A DNA stretch of 23,629 bases, taken from NCBI GenBank assembly GCA_031935845.1, contig JAJBWA010000180.1, positions 1 through 23,629 of the forward strand, read 5' to 3'. Shown here one piece after another: positions 6,105-14,957 of this stretch. The stretch's first letter is position 1; every line of letters starts with the position of its first letter. The position numbers and the translations under genes are program-made. This DNA comes from UBA9732 sp031935845. GTDB lineage: Bacteria; Spirochaetota; Spirochaetia; Sphaerochaetales; Sphaerochaetaceae. Under the pieces are notes generated by a model that worked only from the letters and a program-made list of their open reading frames with translations, had not been told where the DNA came from and did no database searches.

Positions 6105-7901
6105 TCATCCTACAGGCTCGAAATCGGCAGCTCCGTGCTTGCAAAGCGGGCAGACGAAGTCTTCCGGAAGTTCTTCTCCCTCATAGACATAGCCGCATAC
6201 CTTGCAGACCCAGCCCTTCTTGCCTTCCGTCTTGGGCTTGGGCTTGACGTTGGACTGGTAGTATGTGTAGGTCATGGTTTCCTTGTCGCTCAGCACGCGG
6301 GCCTCGGTGACGGTGCAGATGAACATTCCGTGGGTATCCAGATCCACGTAGCTCTCCACCTTGAGGCTCATCATGGCGTTGATGTACTTGGACAGGAAGC
6401 GCAGGCCGTTGTCGGCGCGCAGCTCCTCGAAGTCCGAGCCCTGGAACTTGTCCACGTTGCGGCCGCTCTGGAATCCGAAGCGCTCGAACACGGAGAACGG
6501 AGCCTCAACGGACAGGCAGTTGAGGTTCATCACCCCGCTCTGCTGCACTATGTGGTGCGTGTAGTTCTGCTTGTTGATGCAGACGGCAATCCTGTTGGGC
6601 GAGCTTGTGACCTGTGAGACAGTGTTGACGATCATGCCGTTGTCGCGCTTTCCGTCCTTGGTGGTGATGACGTAGAGGCCGTAGCCTATCTTGAACAGGG
6701 CGGTCATGTCGTTCTTGTTCACCGTCTTTTCCTGACGTCCCATGTAGTCCTTGCACAGCTCGGCGGCAAGGGCATCGATCTGGGCCTTGCTCTCGTCATT
6801 GAGCGCACTCTTGATATGGACCGTGTTCTGTGCAAAGGTGATGTTCTTTGAATTGGCAAGAAGACCCGTCATGACCTTGGCAGCCTGCGGAGCCCATGAG
6901 CCGTTCTCGATCACGGCAACGGTCCTGTTCTGGTAGTTGCGCTCGGTAAGGTGCTCGATGAACGTGCGCATGAACGGGAACACGTCTGCATTGTATGTGG
7001 TTGATGCCAGGACAAGCCTTCCGTAGCGGAATGCATCTTCCACGGCCTCTGCCATGTCGTCGCGTGCAAGGTCGGTAACCACAACCTTGGGGCATCCGTT
7101 GGCCTTGAGCTTCTGCTCCAGCAGCTCCACGGCCTTCTTGGTGTTGCCGTAGACGGATGTATAGGCAATCATGATGCCCTCGCTCTCCACCCCGTAGGAT
7201 GACCAGATGTCGTAGAGGTTGAGATAGTATCCGAGGTTCTCGGAGAGCACCGGTCCGTGCAGCGGACAGATGATGGAGATATCCAGTCCTGCAGCCTTCT
7301 TGAGTACGTTCTGGACCTGCACACCGTATTTTCCGACAATGCCGAAATAGTAGCGGCGGGCCTCGCATGCCCAGTCTTCATCGACATCGAGTGCGCCGAA
7401 CTTTCCGAATCCGTCGGCAGAGAACAGGACCTTGTCGGTACTGTCGTAGGTCATGATGACCTCGGGCCAGTGGACCATGGGAGCCGTGACGAAGTTCAGG
7501 GTATGCTTTCCGAGCTCCAGGGTGCTTCCCTCTCCTACCTCGATGCGGCGGGATGCATAGTCATCGCCCAGGAAGTTCTTCATCATCGGGAATGCCTTGG
7601 TGTTGGACACGATGGTTGTTCCCGGATATGTCTTCATGAAGTTGGCGATGTTGGCCGAGTGGTCCGGCTCCATATGCTGGACAATGAGATAGTCGGGCTT
7701 GCGGGATCCCAGCACGCTCTGGATTTTGTCCTGCCACTGGTGCGTGAAACGTCTGTCCACGGTGTCCATGACGGCGATCTTCTTGTCCATGATGACATAT
7801 GAGTTGTATGCCATTCCGTTGGGCACTACATACTGGCCCTCGAAAAGATCGATGTCGTGATCGTTCACTCCGACGTAGATGATGTCATTGGTTATCTTCA
7901 T
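6105..7901 (-). CDS. Four-domain flavodiiron protein (FDP + flavin reductase + rubredoxin)
   Basis: The product has 598 aa. The start at 7901 (MKITND) follows an AGGAGA site; the in-frame ATG five codons earlier does not. Domain order: metallo-beta-lactamase-like diiron domain (1-240) with HMEPDH (H76, E78, D80, H81), H144, D163 and H215; FMN-binding flavodoxin domain (about 243-390) with TSVYGNT; flavin-reductase-like domain (about 400-545); and C-terminal rubredoxin (about 549-598) with CKVCGY and CPLC. Flavodiiron proteins reduce O2 to water and/or NO to N2O in the cytoplasm of anaerobes. With reductase and rubredoxin modules attached, this chain may take electrons from NAD(P)H without separate partners. 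It is complete, all diiron ligands are present, and it has its own promoter overlapping the stop of pheC. Confidence 0.95.
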   Translation of the reverse strand: MKITNDIIYVGVNDHDIDLFEGQYVVPNGMAYNSYVIMDKKIAVMDTVDRRFTHQWQDKIQSVLGSRKPDYLIVQHMEPDHSANIANFMKTYPGTTIVSNTKAFPMMKNFLGDDYASRRIEVGEGSTLELGKHTLNFVTAPMVHWPEVIMTYDSTDKVLFSADGFGKFGALDVDEDWACEARRYYFGIVGKYGVQVQNVLKKAAGLDISIICPLHGPVLSENLGYYLNLYDIWSSYGVESEGIMIAYTSVYGNTKKAVELLEQKLKANGCPKVVVTDLARDDMAEAVEDAFRYGRLVLASTTYNADVFPFMRTFIEHLTERNYQNRTVAVIENGSWAPQAAKVMTGLLANSKNITFAQNTVHIKSALNDESKAQIDALAAELCKDYMGRQEKTVNKNDMTALFKIGYGLYVITTKDGKRDNGMIVNTVSQVTSSPNRIAVCINKQNYTHHIVQQSGVMNLNCLSVEAPFSVFERFGFQSGRNVDKFQGSDFEELRADNGLRFLSKYINAMMSLKVESYVDLDTHGMFICTVTEARVLSDKETMTYTYYQSNVKPKPKTEGKKGWVCKVCGYVYEGEELPEDFVCPLCKHGAADFEPVG

Positions 7902-7935
7902 TTGAATCTCCTGCATTATTTCAGAATGATGGAAT

Positions 7936-7944
7936 ATTGTATCA
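7936..7944 (-). promoter_or_regulatory. Extended -10 promoter of the flavodiiron gene
   Basis: TGATACAAT on the minus strand overlaps the TGA stop codon of the pheC-like gene. Transcription would begin near 7929, about 28 bases before the flavodiiron ATG, so this gene can be expressed separately from the upstream operon. Confidence 0.5.
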
Positions 7945-8640
7945 CAGATTGCGGCCCGTCAGGGGCGCTTTTTTGTCTCTTTCATATTCCCTCAGGAACG
8001 AGTTCACGTAGGCCAGAAGGTCCTCAGATCCTTTCGGCATCATGATTCCCATCCTGGCATGCGTGAACGGCCTGTCTGCAAGTGGCGCGGCAAGGCGCCT
8101 GTCCAGGCCGGCATAGTATCCTGCCTCCTGCACCTCCGTGATCATTACGTCAGCCTTTCCGCATGCCACCAAGGCGGGGATCTCCTGATTGGAATCGTGT
8201 ACCGTAAGCACAGCATCAGGCAGGTTTTCACGGGCAAACTGCTGGTTCAGGCCACCGGGATTAACCATTACGCGCACATCAGGTCGGTTTACCGAATCAA
8301 GACCTGTGAACCTGTGTGCATCTTCGGAACGGCACAGAATGGTCTTGCCGCTTTCCATGTAGCCGTCGGACATCAGGATCCGGGTTTTCCTGTCTTCAGT
8401 TATGGTTATTCCGCAGAGAGCCAGGTCGAACCTCCCTGCCAGCGTGTCGTCTTCAAGAGACGGCCAAGACGTTGCAACGAATTCGATATCCACGTCCAGC
8501 GACCCGGCCAGAGCACGTGCAAGGTCGGCATCCATGCCGATATAGTCCCCTGATGCGGGATCACGGAAGGACATCGGCATGTAGTCACCGGTGGTGCCCA
8601 CCTTCAGGACACCCCGGCTGCGTATCTGACTTAGAGCCAT
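7942..8640 (-). CDS. pheC: PheC-like cyclohexadienyl dehydratase / periplasmic-binding-fold protein
   Basis: The product has 232 aa from ATG 8640. The match to Pseudomonas-type cyclohexadienyl dehydratase runs along the whole chain: RGVLKVGTTGDYMPMSF at the N-terminus, then GxDxDLARALAGSL, FVATSWPSL, CGITIT, VNPGGLNQQFAR and a GKADVMITEVQE segment. That enzyme converts prephenate or arogenate to phenylpyruvate or phenylalanine and evolved from type-2 solute-binding proteins. A binding-protein role is less likely because of the TSWP and NPGG motifs. Unlike the Pseudomonas enzyme, no signal peptide precedes the domain, so this one is probably cytoplasmic. It starts 10 bp after the M13 peptidase stop and is probably translationally coupled to it. 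The upstream in-frame extension lies inside the peptidase gene and is not likely real. Confidence 0.75.
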   Translation of the reverse strand: MALSQIRSRGVLKVGTTGDYMPMSFRDPASGDYIGMDADLARALAGSLDVDIEFVATSWPSLEDDTLAGRFDLALCGITITEDRKTRILMSDGYMESGKTILCRSEDAHRFTGLDSVNRPDVRVMVNPGGLNQQFARENLPDAVLTVHDSNQEIPALVACGKADVMITEVQEAGYYAGLDRRLAAPLADRPFTHARMGIMMPKGSEDLLAYVNSFLREYERDKKAPLTGRNL

Positions 8641-8650
8641 CACCTGCCCA

Positions 8651-10720
8651 TCACCAGACGGACAGTCTCTCGTCCGGTGAACGGTACATGCCGGATCCTT
8701 CGGTGACCTCGGGATATGTGCTGTAGAATTCATCGAACATCTGGAGCGTGAAATTGGCCCTTACGTATGAGGCGGCATGACTGTCCTGGTAGTACAGCTC
8801 CTCCGCAGCCTCCTTGTCGGCCATTACCGCATACCACATAAGGGCATAGATCTTGAAGAACTTGTCGTAATCGAAGTCCGGATACTGCTTTGCAATATCC
8901 AGGGACAGGGCCAGACCGCCGAGGTCTGCAACCATCTCGTCCAGTACGGAATATCCGTCTTCGGCAAGATCATCGGTCAGGTAGATTACGTTCAGGGCAT
9001 CTGCTATGAGTCCGGCCTTGAAGCTGAAGTTGGCTGCATCTTCCTCCGTCCACCAGTTCTCCGAATCACCGGTTCCGTTGTACTGGGCTCCGCCCGTATC
9101 GAATCCATGGGTTATCTCATGACCGATCGTGGCACCGATGGAGGCAAGAATGGTCTCGATGCTGTCCTGATAGAACAGGGAGTCATACAGGACACCTGCC
9201 AGGATGTTGATGGAATTCTCATTGGACATGTAATATGCATTGGCCTCAGTGGTCTTGGTGTCGGAGAACACCCAGTTTCCCCTGTCGATGTCTTCTCCGA
9301 TGAATGACGTGGTGTATTCCCTGTAGAAGTCATCGCGGCACAGGACTGCATCCAGCAGGAACTGGTCATGGTCCTGGACAAGGTCCCTGAGTTCGCTGTA
9401 ATCCAGCCAGTAGTTAGGATAGACCACGACATAGACCATGTCGTCCAGCTTCTCCAGAGCCTTCTCCCTTGTCTGGTCGGAAAGCCACTCCTCTTTCCTA
9501 AGGCGCGCTTCCATGGCGTCCAGATACTTTACCGTGAGTTCGGTGATCTGGTCGCGAAGACCCTCGGGGAACACGAACTCCAGGAATACCTGGTCCACCG
9601 CTCCGGAAAGATAATTCGTTATGAAGAGATAGCTTATCTCATCGGTATCGATTTCAGCCCCGGGCTCGAGACCGGCAACCGAGGCAAAGGTATCCATGTC
9701 CAGGAATTCCAGGGAATACTGCGCCATTGCAATCACGTAGATTGCCTTGAGCAGCTCAAGGTTGTCGTCCATGTACATCATGTCGATTCCATAGAAGATT
9801 CCGGCATTGCTGATCATGTAGCACACGGGATTGCCATCCTGTGAGTAATAGCCCAGACCGATGATCAGGTCATAGAGAGGCTCGCAGAACTTGCGGATCT
9901 CATCCAGAGTCAATACCGCAATGTCCGACTCATTGTCACCCTGGCTCATGTACTGTGCATCATACTGCGCGGCCTTGATTTCGAACTGTTCTACGAGATT
10001 CATGATATCAACCGCATATTCCTCGTTGTATCCCGCCAGAGTGAGCAGATAGACATAATAGCTCTTGAGGTTTTCCATGTCTTCCTGGGTGTAGTTCGCA
10101 TCAAGAGACGATGAAAGCGGCAGGTTGTAATCGATGTATACACCGTATTTGCCCGATCCGTCCGCAGCCTTGTCAACCACGAATTTGGCAAACGGGTTTC
10201 CGAACACCAGTCCCTTCTGGACCTCTTGGGACAGCTCCTTCACGTTCTGAGTCGAGGTAATCATCCTGCTGTAGTTGACCAGAGGTTCGGTTCCCTGGGC
10301 ATTGCGCTGGTCGAAGTCCGAGAACAGCCTGTAATATCCGCGGATCAGTTCAAGTTCATCCGATGTCTTGGACGTGTCGGCTATGAGCTGCTTGAGTATC
10401 CTCTCGGTGAAGACGTCCGACTGGTCATACAGGTTGTCGCTGGTTATGTTCTCCTGAAGGTCCTTCATGTACAGCTCGTAGTTGACGTAGAGCTCGTAGT
10501 GATCCTGAAGCGCAGGACGGCTGGCCGGCCAGTTGGCATAGATGTTGGAATTCACCCAGGGGCTGCCCTGAAGATCCTTCAGCAGTTTCTCCTGCAGTTC
10601 CTGCGAAAGCTCCTGCCTTACCTCCGGCTGGGCCTGAGCGGTTTCCTTTGATGTCTGACATGAACAGACAAGCAGCAGAAGCGCCGTCACGGTCAGTATG
10701 GTGTACAATACTCTCTTCAT
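8651..10720 (-). CDS. M13-family metallopeptidase, lipoprotein
   Basis: The product has 689 aa, the usual size for neprilysin/PepO-type peptidases. The N-terminal signal ends in a lipobox-like LLLVCSC, so it is probably anchored in a membrane facing the periplasm or surface. The family's substrate-binding NAYY motif is present near the middle. The zinc site is HEITH (H534, H538) with catalytic E535, and the third ligand E595 lies in DEMVADLGG with D599, a variant of the common ENIAD. The C-terminus MYRSPDERLSVW matches the family's conserved tail, with Ser where many have Cys. These enzymes cut small peptides. It lies 22 bp after the TolC-like gene and directly before pheC, suggesting an operon of three. 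Confidence 0.95.
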   Translation of the reverse strand: MKRVLYTILTVTALLLLVCSCQTSKETAQAQPEVRQELSQELQEKLLKDLQGSPWVNSNIYANWPASRPALQDHYELYVNYELYMKDLQENITSDNLYDQSDVFTERILKQLIADTSKTSDELELIRGYYRLFSDFDQRNAQGTEPLVNYSRMITSTQNVKELSQEVQKGLVFGNPFAKFVVDKAADGSGKYGVYIDYNLPLSSSLDANYTQEDMENLKSYYVYLLTLAGYNEEYAVDIMNLVEQFEIKAAQYDAQYMSQGDNESDIAVLTLDEIRKFCEPLYDLIIGLGYYSQDGNPVCYMISNAGIFYGIDMMYMDDNLELLKAIYVIAMAQYSLEFLDMDTFASVAGLEPGAEIDTDEISYLFITNYLSGAVDQVFLEFVFPEGLRDQITELTVKYLDAMEARLRKEEWLSDQTREKALEKLDDMVYVVVYPNYWLDYSELRDLVQDHDQFLLDAVLCRDDFYREYTTSFIGEDIDRGNWVFSDTKTTEANAYYMSNENSINILAGVLYDSLFYQDSIETILASIGATIGHEITHGFDTGGAQYNGTGDSENWWTEEDAANFSFKAGLIADALNVIYLTDDLAEDGYSVLDEMVADLGGLALSLDIAKQYPDFDYDKFFKIYALMWYAVMADKEAAEELYYQDSHAASYVRANFTLQMFDEFYSTYPEVTEGSGMYRSPDERLSVW

Positions 10721-10742
10721 CTGTCTGATTCCCTCTCTTCCT

Positions 10743-12290
10743 TTATCTGTTGAGCATCTGGATTCTGTTGTAGAGGATCAGGCCGTTGATCTTGAGGATC
10801 AGTTCCTCAATCTCGTCCTTGTCTACTTCAGCCAGAGCCGCCACATATTCGTCCGTGGTGGCCTTGCCCTGATCGAACAGTATCTCGGTCTGGGCCAGGA
10901 CCTTCCTGTCGCCGTCGAACTTGACCTTGAGAAGTTCCACTTCCCTGTTGTGTGCGGTAATCGTTTCCTGAAGCTCGGAGCACTTGCTCAGGTAATCCAT
11001 GTATGCCGCCACCCATTCCTTCTGGGCCTGTGTAGCGGCGTAGTCGAGCTGCTCAAGTTCGAGAACTTCCTTGCGCAGGGCGTTGTTGGAAAGATCCTTC
11101 AGGGCCTTCTGGAACTCCGCAGAATCTCCTCCGTAGATCCTTCTGAGCCTGTCGATCTCTGAATCCGACAGCACCTGGGGCGTGTTTGTCCAGGTGCCGC
11201 TCACCGTCACGTACGTATCGGCCCACTTCTTCGGATCATCCTCCGTGGGGTTCTTCGGGAAGTTGTATCCGGAGTTGAACGATATGTCGAAACTCAGGCT
11301 GCCGATAGTGTATCCTGCGGAAACATCCCACTTGAGCTGCGTGGACTTGTATTTGACTTCCGGGTCGAAATTCATCTCGGGTTCCACATTGGCCTTGAGC
11401 GTCAGCGTGCTGCTTCTGCCGGTCTTCTCGTCGATCTTCTGCTCGGCGTTCAGGTATTCGGCGTACTTGGCCTCGACATCCGTGTTCCCTGTTTCCGAAA
11501 CCGTCAGCGTCAGGTCATAATCGCCGCATGCGTCGGGACGGATGAAATCTATGCCGTACTTCTGCTTGAATGCCTCGACGTCCTTCTCGTACTCTCCGCC
11601 TAGAAGCTCGATGTTCTTCGTAACCACATCGATTTCCGTCTGCCTCTTGGTAGCCTCGGGGGTATCGGGACTGAGCGCTCCGCTCTCGGTGTCTATATTC
11701 ATCTTGGCCGCAAGATATCCCACGGATACCAGGGCTTCCTGCAGTTCTGCGTTCTTGCGTATCATCTTTATGCATTCTTCCAGGAACTCGTTCTGGACCT
11801 GAAGGACCGAGTCCGCATAGGAATTCTTCCTGATCTGCTCGGAAAGTCCTTTCATATGGTCGGTGTCGTCCCAGCTCTTGAACTCATAGACCTTCGATAA
11901 TCCGCCCTTCAATGAAGCGCTGAAGGACTCGGCCTTGAACTCGTTGGAGGACTTGAACTGGATGCCTCCGACGTTCAACTGTCCCTCGAACGAAAACTTG
12001 CCGTCGTTCTCAGGTGTCGTGTATGAAACGCTCAATGACGGAAGCGAGTACTCCACGCCCTTGAGGTCGTCCACGCGCTTGTATTCGGCGCCCTGCAGCC
12101 CTATGGACCAGTTGGGGCCCTTCATCGAAGAAATCACGGTATCGATGAACTCGTGATAACGCGATGTGTTGATTTCCTTCGTAGCCTGGCCGATGTTCAG
12201 CACACGGCCGAACATATCCTCAACGCTCTCGGCCGCAAGACCGAAGCACACAAGGAGCACCAGGACCGCAACGACAATGATTCTCTTCAT
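10743..12290 (-). CDS. TolC-like spirochaetal outer-membrane protein
   Basis: The product has 515 aa with a clear signal peptide (MKRIIVVAVLVLLVCFGLAAES, cut near residue 20). After it come beta-strand-rich stretches (about 60-130), a long charged helical section (about 145-240), a second beta-rich part (about 250-370) and a second helical hairpin (about 375-515) with LFDQGKATTDEYVAALAEVD, which resembles the repeat of TolC-type efflux channels. I infer a trimeric outer-membrane channel or a relative that has lost transport. No inner-membrane efflux partner is adjacent; the divergent copper ATPase is the nearest exporter. The ribosome site is weak (AAGGGCGG). It heads the operon with the M13 peptidase. 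Confidence 0.65.
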   Translation of the reverse strand: MKRIIVVAVLVLLVCFGLAAESVEDMFGRVLNIGQATKEINTSRYHEFIDTVISSMKGPNWSIGLQGAEYKRVDDLKGVEYSLPSLSVSYTTPENDGKFSFEGQLNVGGIQFKSSNEFKAESFSASLKGGLSKVYEFKSWDDTDHMKGLSEQIRKNSYADSVLQVQNEFLEECIKMIRKNAELQEALVSVGYLAAKMNIDTESGALSPDTPEATKRQTEIDVVTKNIELLGGEYEKDVEAFKQKYGIDFIRPDACGDYDLTLTVSETGNTDVEAKYAEYLNAEQKIDEKTGRSSTLTLKANVEPEMNFDPEVKYKSTQLKWDVSAGYTIGSLSFDISFNSGYNFPKNPTEDDPKKWADTYVTVSGTWTNTPQVLSDSEIDRLRRIYGGDSAEFQKALKDLSNNALRKEVLELEQLDYAATQAQKEWVAAYMDYLSKCSELQETITAHNREVELLKVKFDGDRKVLAQTEILFDQGKATTDEYVAALAEVDKDEIEELILKINGLILYNRIQMLNR

Positions 12291-12312
12291 GCTTTACCGC
12301 CCTTATAATTAG

Positions 12313-12327
12313 TTAGTCAAAGACTAA
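12313..12327. promoter_or_regulatory. 15-bp perfect palindrome between the TolC-like and copA genes
   Basis: TTAGTC-AAA-GACTAA is a perfect inverted repeat in the 129-bp divergent intergenic region, 22 bp from the ATG of the TolC-like gene. A related half copy (TAGTCAAGA) lies at 12343-12351. It looks like a repressor operator, possibly metal-responsive given copA. It does not match the CopY box TACANNTGTA. Confidence 0.5.
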
Positions 12328-12369
12328 ATCTACAAGTGGTAATAGTCAAGAAAAAAGGACATGCGGGTA

Positions 12370-12399
12370 TTCACCGACGGTATCGATCTGGGATACAAT
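12370..12399 (+). promoter_or_regulatory. Candidate copA promoter
   Basis: TTCACC (12370-12375) and TACAAT (12394-12399) are 18 bp apart. Transcription would begin near 12406, just at the AGGAGG ribosome site (12405-12410), giving a very short leader. This supports the TTG start at 12420. Confidence 0.35.
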
Positions 12400-12419
12400 C
12401 CAACAGGAGGACAAACGGT

Positions 12420-14957
12420 TTGGAACAGTATCAGGTGACCGGCATGAGCTGTGCGGCATGCCAGAACAGAGTCGAGAAAGCGGTATCCAAGGTACCGGGC
12501 GTGACTTCGTGTTCCGTCAGCCTTCTCACGAACTCGATGGGAGTCGAGGGAAATGCCGCGCCTGCGGACATCATCCGTGCCGTAGAGGAAGCCGGATACG
12601 GGGCATCCGTGAAAGGCAGCGCCTCTGAAAAGAAATCCGGGGGAAATCCCTCATGGGCCGATGACGATGCCCTGAAGGATCATGAGACACCGAAACTCAG
12701 AAAACGTCTTCTCTTCTCCGTTCCCATCCTTCTTGTCCTGATGTATTTCTCCATGGGCCACATGATGTGGGGTTGGCCGGCTCCTGCGGCATTCGACAAT
12801 CATGTGTTCCTGGGACTGTTCGAGCTTCTTCTGGCTCTGGCCGTGATGATCATCAACGGCAGGTTCTTCACATCCGGCTTCTCTTCCCTTTTCCACGGTG
12901 CACCGAACATGGACACGCTGGTGGCACTGGGATCCGGAGCTTCATTCGTCTATTCACTTGCCGAGCTCTTCCTGATGATCCTTGCCCAGGGATCGGGGGC
13001 CCATGAGACGGTAATGAGGTACGGAATGAACCTGTATTTCGAGTCTGCGGCCATGATTCCCACTTTGATCACCGTGGGAAAGATGCTTGAAGCCATGTCC
13101 AAAGGCCGCACAACCGATGCCCTCAAGGGCCTGATGCGCCTGGCTCCCAAGACAGCAGTGCTGCTCAGGAACGGAAAGGAAACCGTGGTGGGAATAGAGG
13201 AAGTCAGGACAGACGATGTATTCGTGGTGCGCCCGGGAGAACAGATTCCGGTGGACGGAATCATTCTCAAGGGCATGACGTCTGTCAATGAATCGGCCCT
13301 TACCGGGGAAAGCATTCCCGTGGACAAGGCGGAGGGAGACCGTGTCTCCTGTGCAACCATGAACCAGCAGGGATACATTGAATGCCGTGCTACTCGCGTG
13401 GGAGAAGACACAACCCTGGCCCAGATAATACGCACCGTTTCAGATGCAGCGGCCACAAAGGCTCCCCTTGCCCGCATTGCAGACAAGGTTTCGGGCATCT
13501 TCGTACCCTCGGTCATAGTGCTTTCCCTGATTACGCTTGCAGTCTGGCTGATTGCGGGCCGCACTTTTGCCTTTGCCATAGCAAGAGGTATCTCCGTCCT
13601 GGTGATCAGCTGCCCGTGTGCGCTGGGCCTTGCAACGCCTGTGGCAATCATGGTGGGAAGCGGCGTAGGAGCCAGGAACGGAATCCTGTACAAGACTGCA
13701 TCCGCACTTGAGATTGCAGGAAGGACACAGCTTGTGGCGCTGGACAAGACCGGCACGGTCACGGAAGGACAGCCCGTTGTCACGGATGTGGTTCCGTACG
13801 GCAGGAGCAAGGAGCAGCTGCTGGCCCTTGCCGCTTCACTTGAGAAGAACAGCGAGCACCCCCTGGCAAAAGCCGTTGTTGCGGCTGCCGACGGAATGAA
13901 GCTGTCTCAGACAACCGGATTCCAGGCCCTGCCGGGCCACGGACTCACGGCCGTACTTGACGGTAAGACAATCCTGGGCGGAAGCCTGAAGTTCCTTATG
14001 TCAAAAGGAATTGCCGACAAGCAGGCGGAAGAGACGGCAGACAGGCTTGCAGAACAAGGCAAGACTCCCCTTCTGTTTGCCGTAGACGGAGAGCTTGCCG
14101 GAATCATAGCCGTGGCGGATCAGATAAAGCAGGATTCGGCCCGGGCGATAGAGCAGCTTCGGGGCATGGGAATCCGGACCGTAATGCTGACCGGAGACAA
14201 CGTGCGCACGGCCAATGCCATAGGCAGCCAGGCCGGTGTGGACCATGTGGTTGCAGGCGTCCTGCCTGACGGCAAGGCCGACATGATCGGAAAGCTCATG
14301 GCACTTGGCAAGACCGCAATGGTTGGTGACGGCATCAACGATGCCCCTGCCCTCACGGTGGCCGACACCGGTGTGGCTATAGGAGCCGGAACCGATATTG
14401 CCATAGACGCAGCCGACATCGTGGTCATGAAGAGCCGCCTTACGGACGTGACTGCGGCCGTAAGGCTCAGCCGGGCCACCATCCGCAACATACACCAGAA
14501 CCTGTTCTGGGCATTCTTCTACAACGCCATCTGCATACCTCTTGCGATGGGGCTGTACGGGATAGAGATGAAGCCCATGTACGGGGCTGCCGCAATGGCG
14601 CTTTCCAGCTTCTTTGTATGCATGAATGCGCTACGGCTCAATCTGGTGAAGCCGCATGATGCCTCACATGACAGGAAGACGGCGCATATTGCCCCGGATG
14701 CACTGGCACAGTTGATTAAAAAACAGACAGTAACGGAGGAAAAAGACATGACCAAGACCCTTAAAGTCGAAGGTATGATGTGCATGCACTGCGAAGCACG
14801 CGTAAAGAAGGCTCTGGAAGCCGTTTCAGGCGTCGAGAGCGCAGTTGCAGACCATACTGCAGGCACGGCCGTGGTGAAGCTCAGCTCACCCGTAGATGAC
14901 GATGTCCTGCGTTCGGCCGTGGAGGCCCAGGATTACAAGGTCCTCGGAATCGAGTGA
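12420..14957 (+). CDS. copA: Copper-exporting P1B-type ATPase with HMA domains at both ends
   Basis: The product has 845 aa from TTG 12420, chosen because AGGAGG lies 9 bp upstream; the GTG at 12336 would add 28 unlikely basic residues. Order: N-terminal heavy-metal-associated domain with GMSCAAC (8-14), TM helices, actuator domain with TGES, the CPC metal-binding motif in the membrane (ISCPCALG), DKTGT phosphorylation site, the SEHPLA motif, GDGINDAP, then last TM helices with MGLYG and MxxSS, as in Cu(I) pumps. It pumps Cu(I) (or Ag(I)) out of the cytoplasm. Unusually a second HMA domain (GMMCMHC) follows the last TM helix, at residues 777-845, joined by a linker that includes an internal ribosome site and ATG. 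The HAD gene follows at once. Confidence 0.95.
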   Translation: MEQYQVTGMSCAACQNRVEKAVSKVPGVTSCSVSLLTNSMGVEGNAAPADIIRAVEEAGYGASVKGSASEKKSGGNPSWADDDALKDHETPKLRKRLLFSVPILLVLMYFSMGHMMWGWPAPAAFDNHVFLGLFELLLALAVMIINGRFFTSGFSSLFHGAPNMDTLVALGSGASFVYSLAELFLMILAQGSGAHETVMRYGMNLYFESAAMIPTLITVGKMLEAMSKGRTTDALKGLMRLAPKTAVLLRNGKETVVGIEEVRTDDVFVVRPGEQIPVDGIILKGMTSVNESALTGESIPVDKAEGDRVSCATMNQQGYIECRATRVGEDTTLAQIIRTVSDAAATKAPLARIADKVSGIFVPSVIVLSLITLAVWLIAGRTFAFAIARGISVLVISCPCALGLATPVAIMVGSGVGARNGILYKTASALEIAGRTQLVALDKTGTVTEGQPVVTDVVPYGRSKEQLLALAASLEKNSEHPLAKAVVAAADGMKLSQTTGFQALPGHGLTAVLDGKTILGGSLKFLMSKGIADKQAEETADRLAEQGKTPLLFAVDGELAGIIAVADQIKQDSARAIEQLRGMGIRTVMLTGDNVRTANAIGSQAGVDHVVAGVLPDGKADMIGKLMALGKTAMVGDGINDAPALTVADTGVAIGAGTDIAIDAADIVVMKSRLTDVTAAVRLSRATIRNIHQNLFWAFFYNAICIPLAMGLYGIEMKPMYGAAAMALSSFFVCMNALRLNLVKPHDASHDRKTAHIAPDALAQLIKKQTVTEEKDMTKTLKVEGMMCMHCEARVKKALEAVSGVESAVADHTAGTAVVKLSSPVDDDVLRSAVEAQDYKVLGIE
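14748..14957 (+). CDS. copZ: Possible internally initiated CopZ-like copper chaperone
   Basis: Inside copA and in its frame, GGAGGA (14735-14740) precedes ATG 14748 by 7-8 bp, the normal distance for initiation. The 69-aa product would be a free-standing HMA domain with MCMHC, the usual size and form of CopZ. Either the ATPase and chaperone genes have fused by loss of a stop codon and the old start remains, or both products are made. This is seen only in the sequence; expression is not shown. Confidence 0.45.
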   Translation: MTKTLKVEGMMCMHCEARVKKALEAVSGVESAVADHTAGTAVVKLSSPVDDDVLRSAVEAQDYKVLGIE

